Shown piece by piece: positions 52,843 to 61,992 of a stretch of 64,000 nt of DNA (positions are counted from its first letter, which is position 1; every line of letters begins with the position of its first letter). Position numbers and translations under genes: made by a program. Under the pieces are notes generated by a model. It saw only the letters and a program-made list of their open reading frames with translations. It was not told the origin of the DNA and searched no databases. Source of the stretch: an uncultured Pseudomonadota bacterium (GTDB lineage Bacteria > Myxococcota_A > UBA796 > GCA-2862545); contig CAJXTB010000019.1 in the NCBI GenBank assembly GCA_913061235.1, positions 1-64,000 on the forward strand, written 5' to 3'.

Positions 52843-54654
52843 CTACTTAGTGTCGCCGCGACGAATCGTCCGCAAGTTGCTCTTGAGCTCTTTCTTGCGA
52901 ATACGAATGTTGTTCGGAGTGACTTCAACCCACTCGTCATCGTCGATGAACTCAATGGCTTGCTCAAGGCTAAGCACCTTGGGCGGGGTCAAGATGAGCT
53001 TCTCGTCAGCACCAGCAGAGCGGATGTTGTTGAGCTGCTTTGGACGAGTCGGGTCAACGTTGAGGTCATTGGCGCGGGCGGCGATGCCAACGATCATGCC
53101 TTCGTAGACTTCAACCTGCGAACCGACCATCAACTCACCGCGCGGCTGCAGCTTGTGCAGTGCGTAAGCAGTGGTCTTACCGGTACGGTCAGCAACCAAG
53201 GTGCCGCGAGTACGACCGGGAATGAAGCCCACGTCATCGTCCCAGCCGTCAAACTGGGTGTTCATGACGGCTTCGCCGCGTGAGGTTGTCATCAGCTCGC
53301 TACGGAAGCCAATGAGGCCACGGGACGCAACACGGTAGATCATCATGCTGCGGCCGGAACCGTCGGTCTTGAGATCGTTCATTTCGCCCTTACGAGCAGC
53401 CATCATTTGAGTGATGGCGCCAACGTGGACATCTGGAACGTCAATGAAGGCCATTTCGAAGGGCTCAAGGGTCTTTCCGCCCTCTTCCTTCTTCACAACT
53501 TCCGGGCGCGACAACGACAGCTCGAAGCCTTCGCGACGCATCTGCTCAACGAGGATGGCCAGCTGAAGCTCGCCACGACCGTAGACCTTGAAGGACTCGC
53601 GGTTTTCAGTCTGGTCCAAGCGAAGAGACACATTGGACATCAGCTCACGCTCGAGGCGCTCACGGATTTGACGTGCGGTGAGCATCTTGCCGTCTTGGCC
53701 CGCGTACGGGCTGGTGTTGATGCTGAAGGTCATGCCGATGGTCGGCTCGTCAATGCGCAGGCGCGGCATAGCGAATGGCTCTTCACCCGTCGAGAGCGTG
53801 TCACCGACGGTGATGCCGTCAATACCAGCAACAGCGACGATATCGCCTGGCTCAGCGTACTCGACTTCGTGACGCTTGAGGCCCATCCACGAGTAGAGAA
53901 GTCCGAGCTTCACAGTGCGCTGGCCATCTTCGCCGAAGTGGGTAGCGAACTGGTTGCGACGGAGCTTGCCCGAGAACAACCGACCGAGGCTGATACGGCC
54001 CACGTAGGGGTCGTAGTCGAGGCTGGTGACGAGCAGCTGTGCAGGACCGTCAGTATCTTCTGGCAGCTTTGGTGCTGGCAGGTTGTTGATCATGACGTCG
54101 AGCAGTGGACGAAGGTCCGTGCCGGGCACGTTGAGGTCGGTCTGTGCAATGCCGTCGCGAGCAACGGCGAACAAGACAGGGAACTCCAACTGTTCGTCAT
54201 CGGCGCCTAGATCGATGAACAGGTCGTAGACCTCGTCCAACACTTCTTCGGCACGGGAGTCCGGACGGTCGATCTTGTTGATGACCACGGCCACCTTGTG
54301 CCCTTCAGCCATGGCCTTGCCAAGCACGAAGCGGGTCTGAGGCAGCGGGCCCTCACTGGCGTCAACCAGCAAGATGACGCTGTCAACCATCTTCATCACG
54401 CGCTCGACTTCGCCGCCGAAGTCAGCATGACCCGGGGTGTCCATGATGTTGATCTTGACGCCCTTGTACACAACAGCGGTGTTCTTGGACGAGATGGTGA
54501 TGCCACGCTCGCGCTCAAGGTCCATCGAGTCCATCACGCGGTCGTCGATGCGCTCGTGCTCTTGAAAGCTGTGACACTGATGCAGAAGACCATCGACCAA
54601 TGTGGTCTTGCCGTGGTCAACGTGCGCGATGATGGCGACGTTACGAAACTCCAT
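52843..54654 (-). CDS. typA: Translational GTPase TypA/BipA
   Basis: The product has 603 residues. G1 [17 protein letters not shown]2 [13 protein letters not shown]3 [15 protein letters not shown], and G4 NKIDRPDSR are all present. Domains III and V and the C-terminal TypA-specific domain follow ([41 protein letters not shown]). It assists ribosome assembly and stress growth. ATG 54654 has GGGAG about 7 bases upstream and begins at the conserved [17 protein letters not shown] start. Confidence 0.97.
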   Translation of the reverse strand: MEFRNVAIIAHVDHGKTTLVDGLLHQCHSFQEHERIDDRVMDSMDLERERGITISSKNTAVVYKGVKINIMDTPGHADFGGEVERVMKMVDSVILLVDASEGPLPQTRFVLGKAMAEGHKVAVVINKIDRPDSRAEEVLDEVYDLFIDLGADDEQLEFPVLFAVARDGIAQTDLNVPGTDLRPLLDVMINNLPAPKLPEDTDGPAQLLVTSLDYDPYVGRISLGRLFSGKLRRNQFATHFGEDGQRTVKLGLLYSWMGLKRHEVEYAEPGDIVAVAGIDGITVGDTLSTGEEPFAMPRLRIDEPTIGMTFSINTSPYAGQDGKMLTARQIRERLERELMSNVSLRLDQTENRESFKVYGRGELQLAILVEQMRREGFELSLSRPEVVKKEEGGKTLEPFEMAFIDVPDVHVGAITQMMAARKGEMNDLKTDGSGRSMMIYRVASRGLIGFRSELMTTSRGEAVMNTQFDGWDDDVGFIPGRTRGTLVADRTGKTTAYALHKLQPRGELMVGSQVEVYEGMIVGIAARANDLNVDPTRPKQLNNIRSAGADEKLILTPPKVLSLEQAIEFIDDDEWVEVTPNNIRIRKKELKSNLRTIRRGDTK

Positions 54655-54738
54655 GGAGCACTCCCAGAACCCCACTTTGCGAGGGCGCCGGCCTGTAGCG
54701 CGTCAGACCGCTACCGACGAACAAGGAGTCACATCCCC

Positions 54739-55239
54739 ATGCCCCAAAGGTGTACAATCCCGCCGCACTACCGCACACTCTTGCACCGAACTGTCGTAGG
54801 CACCGGGCCATCTATTGCTTGGGTCCTACTCAATCCGAGTACGGCCGATGCATCCTGTGACGACCCCACGTTACGACGCGTGCTGGGATTTTCCCGCCGC
54901 GCGCACTTCGCATCTGTGACCGTCGCCAATCTGTTCACGTTCCGAGCCACTAAGCCACGCGATCTTCTGGCTGCACTTCGCTCGGGTATCGATGTCATAG
55001 GCCCCAATGCGGACCACGCACTGACCGTAGCCACTCAATGCGACGCCATCGTGATGGCTTGGGGCCGTCCGGCAAATCTCACGGTGAGCAGGCGTGCTGA
55101 CGATGTTCGCCAGGTCCTACAAGCGAGTAGACGGCCGCTGTTCAGCATTGGTCCCCTGCTAAATGGCGGGCATCCCAGACACCCCCTGTACGCGCCGTAC
55201 GTTCTCGGACTGCACCCACCGAACATGTCGTTGATGTAA
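54739..55239 (+). CDS. DUF1643-family protein
   Basis: The product has 166 residues. WVLLNPSTADASCDDPTLRRVLGFSR and VTVANLFTFRATKP are the DUF1643 pattern, and LGLHPPNMSLM is near the end. The family's biochemical role is not established. ATG 54739 has AGGAG about 10 bases upstream. It is divergent from typA. Confidence 0.85.
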   Translation: MPQRCTIPPHYRTLLHRTVVGTGPSIAWVLLNPSTADASCDDPTLRRVLGFSRRAHFASVTVANLFTFRATKPRDLLAALRSGIDVIGPNADHALTVATQCDAIVMAWGRPANLTVSRRADDVRQVLQASRRPLFSIGPLLNGGHPRHPLYAPYVLGLHPPNMSLM

Positions 55240-55305
55240 CGGTGATCCACGACTGCGGTGTCTACACACTCCCTGACCGCAGCCACCTTGGTCTGAGGAG
55301 CCCCG

Positions 55306-57612
55306 TTGTACCTGACCGTCTTGATAGCGCTGGCCTTCGCAGATCCGGGAGACCTCGGCTCGAACGCAGGCCATGCCCTCAACGGCGAGTTGACGGGCAG
55401 TGTACGTGCTCGCGGCTCCGGGGACCGCCTGCCCTGTACGCTCACGGTAGGCGACGAAACCGTTACTTGCCAGGAAGACGGTAGCTTCTCGCTGAGACTT
55501 GCCCCCGGCACGTACTCGGTGACGGTGCAGAGCGAGGACTTTGCCGACCTACTCGCGACTGAGACGGTTGTCACAGCCACAACCACCGAAATCGTCTACC
55601 GGCTGCAGCCCTACAGCAACGACACCACCATCATTGTGTACGACGACGGTCCGCGCGAGTACGTCTCACGAACGGTCTTGTCGGCCGACGAGCTGGCGAG
55701 CGTACCCGGAAGCTTTGGCGACCCCATCCGCGCCATCCAGAACCTGCCCGGCGTCGCCCGTCCCGCGGGTCCCCAAGGCGACATTGTGGTTCGAGGCGCA
55801 GAAGCCATCAACACCGGCGCGTACATAGACGGCATGCCGGTCCCATTCCTCTTTCACATGTTCGTAGGACGCAGCGTGGTCAATCCGGCCGTCCTCGAAG
55901 ATGTGGAGTTCTTTCCAGGCGGCATGCCGAGCGACTTTGGCGACGTGACCCAGGCCGTCGTCAACGCACGCACCTACTACGAGCCGCCAAAACAGGGACT
56001 GCACGGCCGCGTCAACGTCGACCTGCTGGACGGCGGGTTCGGAATGACGGCACGCCAAGGGCCCTGGTCGCTCAGTGCTGGCGGTCGCGTCTCTTGGGTC
56101 AGCGGATTGATTGGGATCAGCTCGCAGATCATCGCAAAAGCAGGGAGCGACCCAAGCTACAAGGTTGGCTGGGTCAGTCCCTACTACAGCGATTTCCAGC
56201 TGCGGGGCACCCGGCAGATGGGCGACTACCAGCTCGCGGTGTCGTTCATCGGTGCTCGCGATGCCCTCAAGGTTGTGCCAGACCGGTGGGACCGCGACGG
56301 CGACGGGTTTCACGACCCCAACCCCGTTGACGAAGTGGAGCGGCCCTTCGACCCCAACACGCTACTCGACTCACAGTTCTACCTGGGCGAGGTTCGCCTA
56401 GACGGCAAGCGGACCGAACACAAGAGCACCACACGGTTGGTGCTGGGCTGGGACCGGCAGTCGAGCCTGTTCAGCGAGTTCGGCCAGCTCTCGCAAGCCC
56501 CCGAGCTGGGGAAGGTTGAGCAGATCACAGTGATTGCCGAGCGCAGCGATATTGTCCGCATCAGCGACACCCTGACCGTTCGCGGCGGCGGACGCTTCCA
56601 GATGCGACCCACGCGCACTGAGTCTTGGCGCGATGGAACGACGGAAACCCCCAGCGTTGTCGGTCAAGACAACCGTCTGACAGCTGGGTTGTGGGCGGAC
56701 GCGCAGCTCGACACCGGACGTTGGTGGCTGTCCCCCGGAGTCCGCCTGAATGGCCACCGATTCAGCGGGCGAAACACGGTGCTGCCCGAGCCACGCCTGA
56801 CCGCCCGGTACGACGCGAGCAACGCCATTGAGCTGACGGCCTTCGTCGGTCGCTTCAGCCAGACGCCACCCGGCCATCGAACCGCACCGGGAATTGGCAA
56901 TCCTGATCTGCCCGTCATGCAGGCATGGCAGACCTCTGTGGGCCTCAACTCCAAGCTCAACAACGGCATCACCATCGATGCCACCGTGTTCGCGTCGTAC
57001 ATGCCGCACCTGACCGTGACCAGCCAACAGATCAGCCTGGCGACAGACCCGCTGAACGACTTCGACAACGCGCTGACCACTGTGGTCACCAACGGCTACG
57101 CCGACACCCGAGGAGCTGCGGTGGGCCTCGAAGCCATGGCTCGTCTTCGTCCGCAAGGCATGTGGCACGGATGGGTCGGCCTGACCTTGAGCAAGTCGTT
57201 CCGCGAGGGCGCCGATAGCTGGTATCCAGGCGACTACGACATGCCGATCTCCGCCATCGTCGTCGCCGCACGCAAGCTACCGAAGAACTGGCAGCTGTCC
57301 GGGCGCTTTCGCATGAGCAGTGGCCAGCCCTACACCCCGTCTGTGTCCATATACAGCTCGGACGAGATGTACTGGAACGCGTATGGCGGTCCCATCAACA
57401 GTGAGCGTCTGCCCCTGTTGCACTCGCTGGACCTGCGCATTGAGAAGGAGTGGCTTGGCGAGCGAGCGAGCTGGACTTGGTATGTGGACGTCATGAACGT
57501 GTACAACCGAAAGAACCCGTTCATGCCCAGCTTCAACTCCAACTATCAACGACTGACCCGCGAGGTCTACGTGCCGATCATTCCCACAACGGGTCTACAG
57601 GTGGACTTCTGA
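55306..57612 (+). CDS. TonB-dependent receptor-like outer-membrane protein
   Basis: The product has 768 residues. A TTG start with GAGGAG 5-10 bases upstream opens a short signal (LTVLIALAFA). A carboxypeptidase-regulatory-like domain (LTVGDETVTCQEDGSFSLRLAPGTYSVTV, ~35-100), a plug (IRAIQNLPGVARPAGPQGDIVVRGAEAINTGAYIDGMPVPF), and a barrel ending ...VPIIPTTGLQVDF (terminal Phe) follow. The regulatory domain is shorter than in the receptor at 39815-42580. The stop overlaps the start of a lipoprotein gene; this is the second receptor-lipoprotein operon of the window. Confidence 0.88.
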   Translation: MYLTVLIALAFADPGDLGSNAGHALNGELTGSVRARGSGDRLPCTLTVGDETVTCQEDGSFSLRLAPGTYSVTVQSEDFADLLATETVVTATTTEIVYRLQPYSNDTTIIVYDDGPREYVSRTVLSADELASVPGSFGDPIRAIQNLPGVARPAGPQGDIVVRGAEAINTGAYIDGMPVPFLFHMFVGRSVVNPAVLEDVEFFPGGMPSDFGDVTQAVVNARTYYEPPKQGLHGRVNVDLLDGGFGMTARQGPWSLSAGGRVSWVSGLIGISSQIIAKAGSDPSYKVGWVSPYYSDFQLRGTRQMGDYQLAVSFIGARDALKVVPDRWDRDGDGFHDPNPVDEVERPFDPNTLLDSQFYLGEVRLDGKRTEHKSTTRLVLGWDRQSSLFSEFGQLSQAPELGKVEQITVIAERSDIVRISDTLTVRGGGRFQMRPTRTESWRDGTTETPSVVGQDNRLTAGLWADAQLDTGRWWLSPGVRLNGHRFSGRNTVLPEPRLTARYDASNAIELTAFVGRFSQTPPGHRTAPGIGNPDLPVMQAWQTSVGLNSKLNNGITIDATVFASYMPHLTVTSQQISLATDPLNDFDNALTTVVTNGYADTRGAAVGLEAMARLRPQGMWHGWVGLTLSKSFREGADSWYPGDYDMPISAIVVAARKLPKNWQLSGRFRMSSGQPYTPSVSIYSSDEMYWNAYGGPINSERLPLLHSLDLRIEKEWLGERASWTWYVDVMNVYNRKNPFMPSFNSNYQRLTREVYVPIIPTTGLQVDF

Positions 57613-58451
57613 TGCGCGCACTCCTCACCAGCCTTGTGGCCCTGTCTGCCTGCAGTCAATGGGACGCACCCGTCGTTCGGGCGCTCGACTACCGAATCGA
57701 CCGTCCGCGTGTCGTCGCTGTGCAGACCGACCTCGAGCAGATCGGACGTGGACAGTCCGTGCTCATTGACGGCCTCATCCTGTCCGACACACCCCCACAG
57801 AGCGTACAAGTGCTTGTCTGCGGGTTCGTAGAGGGTCAGCGAACGCGCGTAGGAGACGCCCGATGCTTCCAGAATGACGAGTTGGTCCAACAAATCGCGA
57901 CTGCGCTTCCGGCCATCTGGACGCCGCCGGAGATCAGCGGAGACTGTCCGGACTTCAATGACGCCTTTACCGATACCTTCCAACCAAACACCGAAGTCGA
58001 TAACACTGCCCCTCCCCCCCTTGTACGCCTGTGCGCCGCTGACGTGCTGCTCGCCGTCCGTGCAACGTGGGCGGACGGGCGAACCGCAATGGGCTCTACC
58101 CACATTGAAATCGCCTCGGAGGACGGGCCCACGCCACCCCGGGAGCTGCGCCTGCCGTTGCAGCTTCGTGTGCCCCCAACAGCGTCTGCAGGCGATGAGG
58201 TTGCCCTCGAGGCAGTCTTCGGCGACCCGACGCGCTCTCGCGGCTACCAGTGGTACGTCAGCGATGGCGAGCTGCTCAAGACCGGTCTCACCCGCATTCA
58301 GCGGCTCGAAGACGAATACGCGCTCACCGACAACATCCTGCGCATCCCAGACGACTACAGCGGCCCCTTGACCGTCGCCCTCGTCGCCAATGGCTCGTAC
58401 TTCAGTGGTCAGACCGTCTGGCGAACCGCCGTGATTGAGGTGACGCCATGA
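57612..58451 (+). CDS. Receptor-operon lipoprotein
   Basis: The product has 279 residues. MRALLTSLVALSAC is a lipoprotein signal. The mature protein has about six Cys and beta-rich Ig-like stretches (GDEVALEAVFGDPTRSRGYQWYVSDGE). No family recognised. ATG 57612 overlaps the receptor stop by one base, and the stop overlaps the next start by ATGA, so translation is coupled. It is likely the surface partner of the receptor. Confidence 0.8.
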   Translation: MRALLTSLVALSACSQWDAPVVRALDYRIDRPRVVAVQTDLEQIGRGQSVLIDGLILSDTPPQSVQVLVCGFVEGQRTRVGDARCFQNDELVQQIATALPAIWTPPEISGDCPDFNDAFTDTFQPNTEVDNTAPPPLVRLCAADVLLAVRATWADGRTAMGSTHIEIASEDGPTPPRELRLPLQLRVPPTASAGDEVALEAVFGDPTRSRGYQWYVSDGELLKTGLTRIQRLEDEYALTDNILRIPDDYSGPLTVALVANGSYFSGQTVWRTAVIEVTP

Positions 58452-58861
58452 AGTGGACCATCGGATTCATGATGGTGTGTTCTGCCTGCGGGACCGGCTT
58501 GTTGCCGAACAAGGCTCCCCAGGTCACCCACGTCAACGGCACTCAACTTCAGATGCCCATTCGCGGGTACGGCCAGCTCCCGGGCGCCTTTGTCACTCCT
58601 GGCCAGACGCTGATATTTCAGTTTGAGATCAACGAGCCCAGCTCCCCCGGGTACGACGTCTACTGGCCCGAACCCCTGCCCGGCTGGCACTGGGAGGCCG
58701 AGACTCTGACGGCGACGTGGACGGTGCCGGATGTGATTGTCGACTACGACCTGAGCACATCCATGCTCATTGTGGACCGCGACAAGACCGACCCCCGCTT
58801 TACTCAGGTCTACATCCCCCTCGAGCAGCTCTACGACGAGGACGAGTTCGTCGACGAGTAG
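58448..58861 (+). CDS. Small receptor-operon lipoprotein
   Basis: The product has 137 residues. MKWTIGFMMVCSAC is a short lipoprotein signal with Cys14 as lipidation site. The rest is a single beta domain (FQFEINEPSSPGYDVYWPEPLPGWHWE) with an acidic C terminus ending EDEFVDE. Unassigned. It is the last gene of the operon; a convergent small gene follows after 6 bases. Confidence 0.75.
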   Translation: MKWTIGFMMVCSACGTGLLPNKAPQVTHVNGTQLQMPIRGYGQLPGAFVTPGQTLIFQFEINEPSSPGYDVYWPEPLPGWHWEAETLTATWTVPDVIVDYDLSTSMLIVDRDKTDPRFTQVYIPLEQLYDEDEFVDE

Positions 58862-58867
58862 ACCCTT

Positions 58868-59233
58868 CTACAGCCGGCCAACCATCAAGCCGTCGACCGC
58901 GAAGTCCGGTCCAGCGCCGACCAAGATGTCGTTTCCGGGGCCGCTGTCCACTCGGTAGGTCAGCTCATCCGTCAGCGCAGTGAACACGTCGTCTCCGCCG
59001 TGAAGGTTCACCACCAGGTCTGGGGTCTGAGTGCGTGGAATACGCCATGAGCGAATCCCAGAGTCTTGGGTCACCCGAACCATCCACTCGGTTCGCGTGC
59101 TGTACACCACGACCTGCTCGGCGTCGTTGGTGCCGTCAATGACCAGTGCGTCACCGTCGACAAACACCTGCACGTCATCCATCGAGGGCTGCATCTGCGA
59201 CGACAGAGCAGCAAGACCGAGCAAGACCGTCAT
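58868..59233 (-). CDS. Small exported protein with RTX-like calcium-binding motif
   Basis: The product has 121 residues. The N-terminal MTVLLGLAALSSQM is a short signal-like segment. NLHGGDDVFTAL and GPGNDILVGAG are RTX/hemolysin-type Gly-Asp motifs that form calcium-binding beta rolls in larger proteins; only about two are present. GGAGG lies 6 bases before ATG 59233. It may be a truncated or stand-alone member. Low certainty on function. Confidence 0.6.
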   Translation of the reverse strand: MTVLLGLAALSSQMQPSMDDVQVFVDGDALVIDGTNDAEQVVVYSTRTEWMVRVTQDSGIRSWRIPRTQTPDLVVNLHGGDDVFTALTDELTYRVDSGPGNDILVGAGPDFAVDGLMVGRL

Positions 59234-59393
59234 GGGAACCTCCGTGCGAGGTCACCAACGGGTGCGCCTCACATACACAAGATGCCCTGTGTGGCGCGTC
59301 TTCACCGTTGGCCTTGCACAGCGGTTGTGTGAGGTTGTGTAAGGGCAAGCTGACCCGTCGTCGTGCGGAACCACGCGTCGGCCTCCTGCGCTC

Positions 59394-59807
59394 TTAAGAC
59401 GGGTCCACAGGGACAATCGCAAAGCACTCAGCGACGATAGCCTGCCCATCAAGCTGCAAACAAGCGGCGTAATCAGCGGTGGAGCAGTCCGGCTTATGCA
59501 TGCGGGCCGAGGATGTACTGCCTACCGTCACCGACGATGGCTTCAGTTGGAAATGGGCGGTCCAAGACTCTCCCGGTTCCAGCGTATTCCGCTCTCGCGT
59601 GGGAAGAAAATGGCTGTCATCGGCAACCCAGATCTGGCCGTAAACCGCCAACGTCATGGCTTTTCCACCGGTATTGGACAGCTCGCAATCCAACGCCACG
59701 CAGTCCGCGTTGCCAAGGCCACAAGGGGAAGCGACCGCGGCCACACTGTAGGAAGGCCGTGAGCAACCACTCGCGAGTAGACCCATCAGGAGTACAAGCG
59801 ACCGCAC
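59394..59807 (-). CDS. Small lipoprotein of unknown function
   Basis: The product has 137 residues. GTG 59807 opens VRSLVLLMGLLASGC, a lipoprotein signal; a longer frame upstream has an Arg-rich, non-signal N terminus. The mature part has about six Cys (CGLGNADCVALDC; CSTADYAACLQLDG) and a beta-type middle (WTAHFQLKPSSVTVG). No family recognised. It follows the AgmX-domain gene stop by 7 bases, so may be in its operon. Confidence 0.6.
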   Translation of the reverse strand: MRSLVLLMGLLASGCSRPSYSVAAVASPCGLGNADCVALDCELSNTGGKAMTLAVYGQIWVADDSHFLPTRERNTLEPGESWTAHFQLKPSSVTVGSTSSARMHKPDCSTADYAACLQLDGQAIVAECFAIVPVDPS

Positions 59808-59814
59808 TTCAGGC

Positions 59815-61236
59815 CTACTGGAAGATGTACGGGTACGTGATCCGGCTGGCCGAACCGGAGCTCTCGGGGAACTCAATCCCGCCAATCGCAGTGCCCAAGC
59901 AGCTGTCTAGGCTGGAGCCAGCGAACTCACCCTGGGTCACACCAATGCCGGTTGCACGGCCCGTTGGCTGCAAGGTGAAGCGCACATCAACACGGCCAGG
60001 AAGCTCGCCATTCGACTGCATGTACGAGAAGAAGCAGCGCTTCACGTCCAGGTTGTTGCGCAGGAGTAGGTCGAGCACCTGCATGGGGACAGCTGCCCCA
60101 GCGGAAGGAGCGGGTGCAGGCGCTGGAGCCGGTGCAGGCGCTGGAGCCGGTGCAGGCGCTGGAGCCGGTACAGGGCGCGGCGTGACGGTCACAGGGGCCG
60201 GAGAAGGCGTGGGACGCGTTGGCGCAGGTGTGGGGCGCACTGGAGCCGGCGTAGGACGCGTTGGCGCAGGTGTGGGCCGCACTGGAGCAGGTGTGGGCGA
60301 CGGACGAGGACTGGCGACCGGAGCCGGAGCTTCCACAGGCGCAGGAACAGCCGACGGCGCTGGTGCGGGCACCGCGTCAGGCGCTGGTGCGGGCACAATC
60401 TCAATCTGAGCAAGCGTGCCGTCAATGCCGTAGTTGATGCTCTCGTTGGCGTTGAGATTGTCCCAGCTGACCAAGGCGTGCGTTGCACCCAGAATCAGAG
60501 CAATGGCTCCACCAGCGACCATGCCGGCAAGGATGGACAATATCCGACGTGCTGGGTACCGACCAAATCGGCCGGTGACGATGTACAGCAGCGCAACAAC
60601 GGACCCGCCGGCTGCGAAGAACAGCCCGATGGGACGAAGGCCAATGCCGACGCGACCGAACTTATCGGAGACGACGGACAACAACATGATGCCGATGCCA
60701 GCAATGAAGACCGAGGCGAAGATGCCCTTCATGTCTCCCTGAATGAAGCCACCACCACCGGGCGGAGTGCTCGGTGCGGAGCGGGGTACTGCAGGCGGTG
60801 CGCTGGGACTGCCTGGGCGCGGTCCGACGACAGTCGCCGGCTCATCTGCACCCGCAGCCTGAGGGTTGTTCTGAACCCACTGGGTGTACTCATCGCTCTC
60901 TAGGCGTGGAGGCGAACCTGGACGGTTTACAAAGGGCGTGGGAGTCGGTCCGCGGCGCGCAGAGCGTCCACTTCCGATGACGCGGGGCAATGTTTCTTCG
61001 GGTTCATCGAGCTCGATGGGCCGTGTATGCGGGCGAGCAGCACTGGCATTGTCACGCCCAAACGGTGTCCGACGGATGAGAGTGCGCTCTTCCTGCTCGA
61101 ATCCATCTGCACCCGTTGGCCGAGGAATCAGCATTCGATGTGCACAGTTGCGGCACGTGGCCTTGTTCACAGGCTTTGTGAGCTTATCGTCCGGGACCTT
61201 GTAGACGGCCCCGCAATTGTCGCAAACCACGCGCAT
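59815..61236 (-). CDS. Zinc-ribbon membrane protein with AgmX/PglI-like C-terminal domain
   Basis: The product has 473 residues. An N-terminal zinc ribbon (MRVVCDNCGAVYKVPDDKL ... CRNCAHRM, two CxxC pairs) is followed by a Pro/Arg-rich linker and about three membrane helices (~175-255). A long Pro-Ala repeat spacer encoded by 18-bp repeats (APAPAPAP, PTPAPVRPTPAPTR) and a C-terminal domain with VKRCFFSYM ... VDVRFTLQPTGRATGIGV complete it. The last part matches the AgmX/PglI-type domain of myxobacterial gliding and adventurous motility proteins. AGGAG precedes ATG 61236. A role in envelope complexes is inferred from homologues. Confidence 0.85.
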   Translation of the reverse strand: MRVVCDNCGAVYKVPDDKLTKPVNKATCRNCAHRMLIPRPTGADGFEQEERTLIRRTPFGRDNASAARPHTRPIELDEPEETLPRVIGSGRSARRGPTPTPFVNRPGSPPRLESDEYTQWVQNNPQAAGADEPATVVGPRPGSPSAPPAVPRSAPSTPPGGGGFIQGDMKGIFASVFIAGIGIMLLSVVSDKFGRVGIGLRPIGLFFAAGGSVVALLYIVTGRFGRYPARRILSILAGMVAGGAIALILGATHALVSWDNLNANESINYGIDGTLAQIEIVPAPAPDAVPAPAPSAVPAPVEAPAPVASPRPSPTPAPVRPTPAPTRPTPAPVRPTPAPTRPTPSPAPVTVTPRPVPAPAPAPAPAPAPAPAPAPAPSAGAAVPMQVLDLLLRNNLDVKRCFFSYMQSNGELPGRVDVRFTLQPTGRATGIGVTQGEFAGSSLDSCLGTAIGGIEFPESSGSASRITYPYIFQ

Positions 61237-61341
61237 CAGTGAACTCCTGGGGACAACGGTTGCCGTGCCCCGGTCTAACCATTCCGCCTTGAGCGGAGCA
61301 CCCTAAGAACAGCGACCCCACCCCGTCAAGCCAGAGGTACG

Positions 61342-61956
61342 TCAACGAACGAACTGCTCGATGGCGCGGTTGAACTCGGCTCGGTCGACAAGGTCGCCCA
61401 AGTAGTCCATCTTCTGGGTGTCCCAGACAAGCACCGGGCACTGGTCCCAGCCGTCCATCCACTCTTCATACAAGCCGTTTAAGCGACGTAAGTAGCTTGC
61501 CGGGATGGCCTGTTCACCAGGACGTCCGCGCTGTTTGATGCGCTTACGAATCGAGCGAACAGGGCACTTGAGGTAGATGAGCAAGTCGGGTGGCGCCAAA
61601 TTCGAGCGCATGGCTCGATACAGCTCCATGTAGGTCTCGTAGTCGTCCTTTGCCATCCGGCGCGAGCGGTACAAGTTCGTCGCGAAGATCTCGGCGTCTT
61701 CGTAGATCGTGCGGTCCTGGACGATCGTTCCGTCACTGCGTTCCAGCTCGCAGTGGAGCCGGTACTTGTGCGACAAGAACCAGATCTGCGAGTGAAACGC
61801 CCACTGACGCATGTCTTCATAGAACTTGTCTAGGAAGGGATTGGTCGCAAACGGCTCAAAGACAGGCGTAAACCCGTACCTCTCGGTGAGGTACGTGGTC
61901 AGCGTTGTCTTACCGACTCCAATGCTTCCTGCGACGGCTACAAAACGCTCGGCCAC
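61342..61956 (-). CDS. Deoxynucleoside kinase family protein
   Basis: The product has 204 residues. P-loop GSIGVGKTTLTTYL (~residues 10-23) and VQDRTIYEDAEIFA (the DRS-like catalytic motif) with ELYRAMRSNLAPPDLLIYL and a lid RIKQRGRPGEQAI are those of dNK/dGK-type kinases, which phosphorylate deoxynucleosides. GTG 61956 has GGGAG about 6 bases upstream. The exact deoxynucleoside cannot be assigned. Gene stands alone on the minus strand. Confidence 0.88.
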   Translation of the reverse strand: MAERFVAVAGSIGVGKTTLTTYLTERYGFTPVFEPFATNPFLDKFYEDMRQWAFHSQIWFLSHKYRLHCELERSDGTIVQDRTIYEDAEIFATNLYRSRRMAKDDYETYMELYRAMRSNLAPPDLLIYLKCPVRSIRKRIKQRGRPGEQAIPASYLRRLNGLYEEWMDGWDQCPVLVWDTQKMDYLGDLVDRAEFNRAIEQFVR

Positions 61957-61992
61957 CCAACACTCCCTGACGTGGCCTTCCCGTATCGCATG

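Noticed and set aside
53407-54210. A 267-codon plus-strand open frame
   Set aside because: It is the antisense of typA, whose GTPase motifs are unmistakable.
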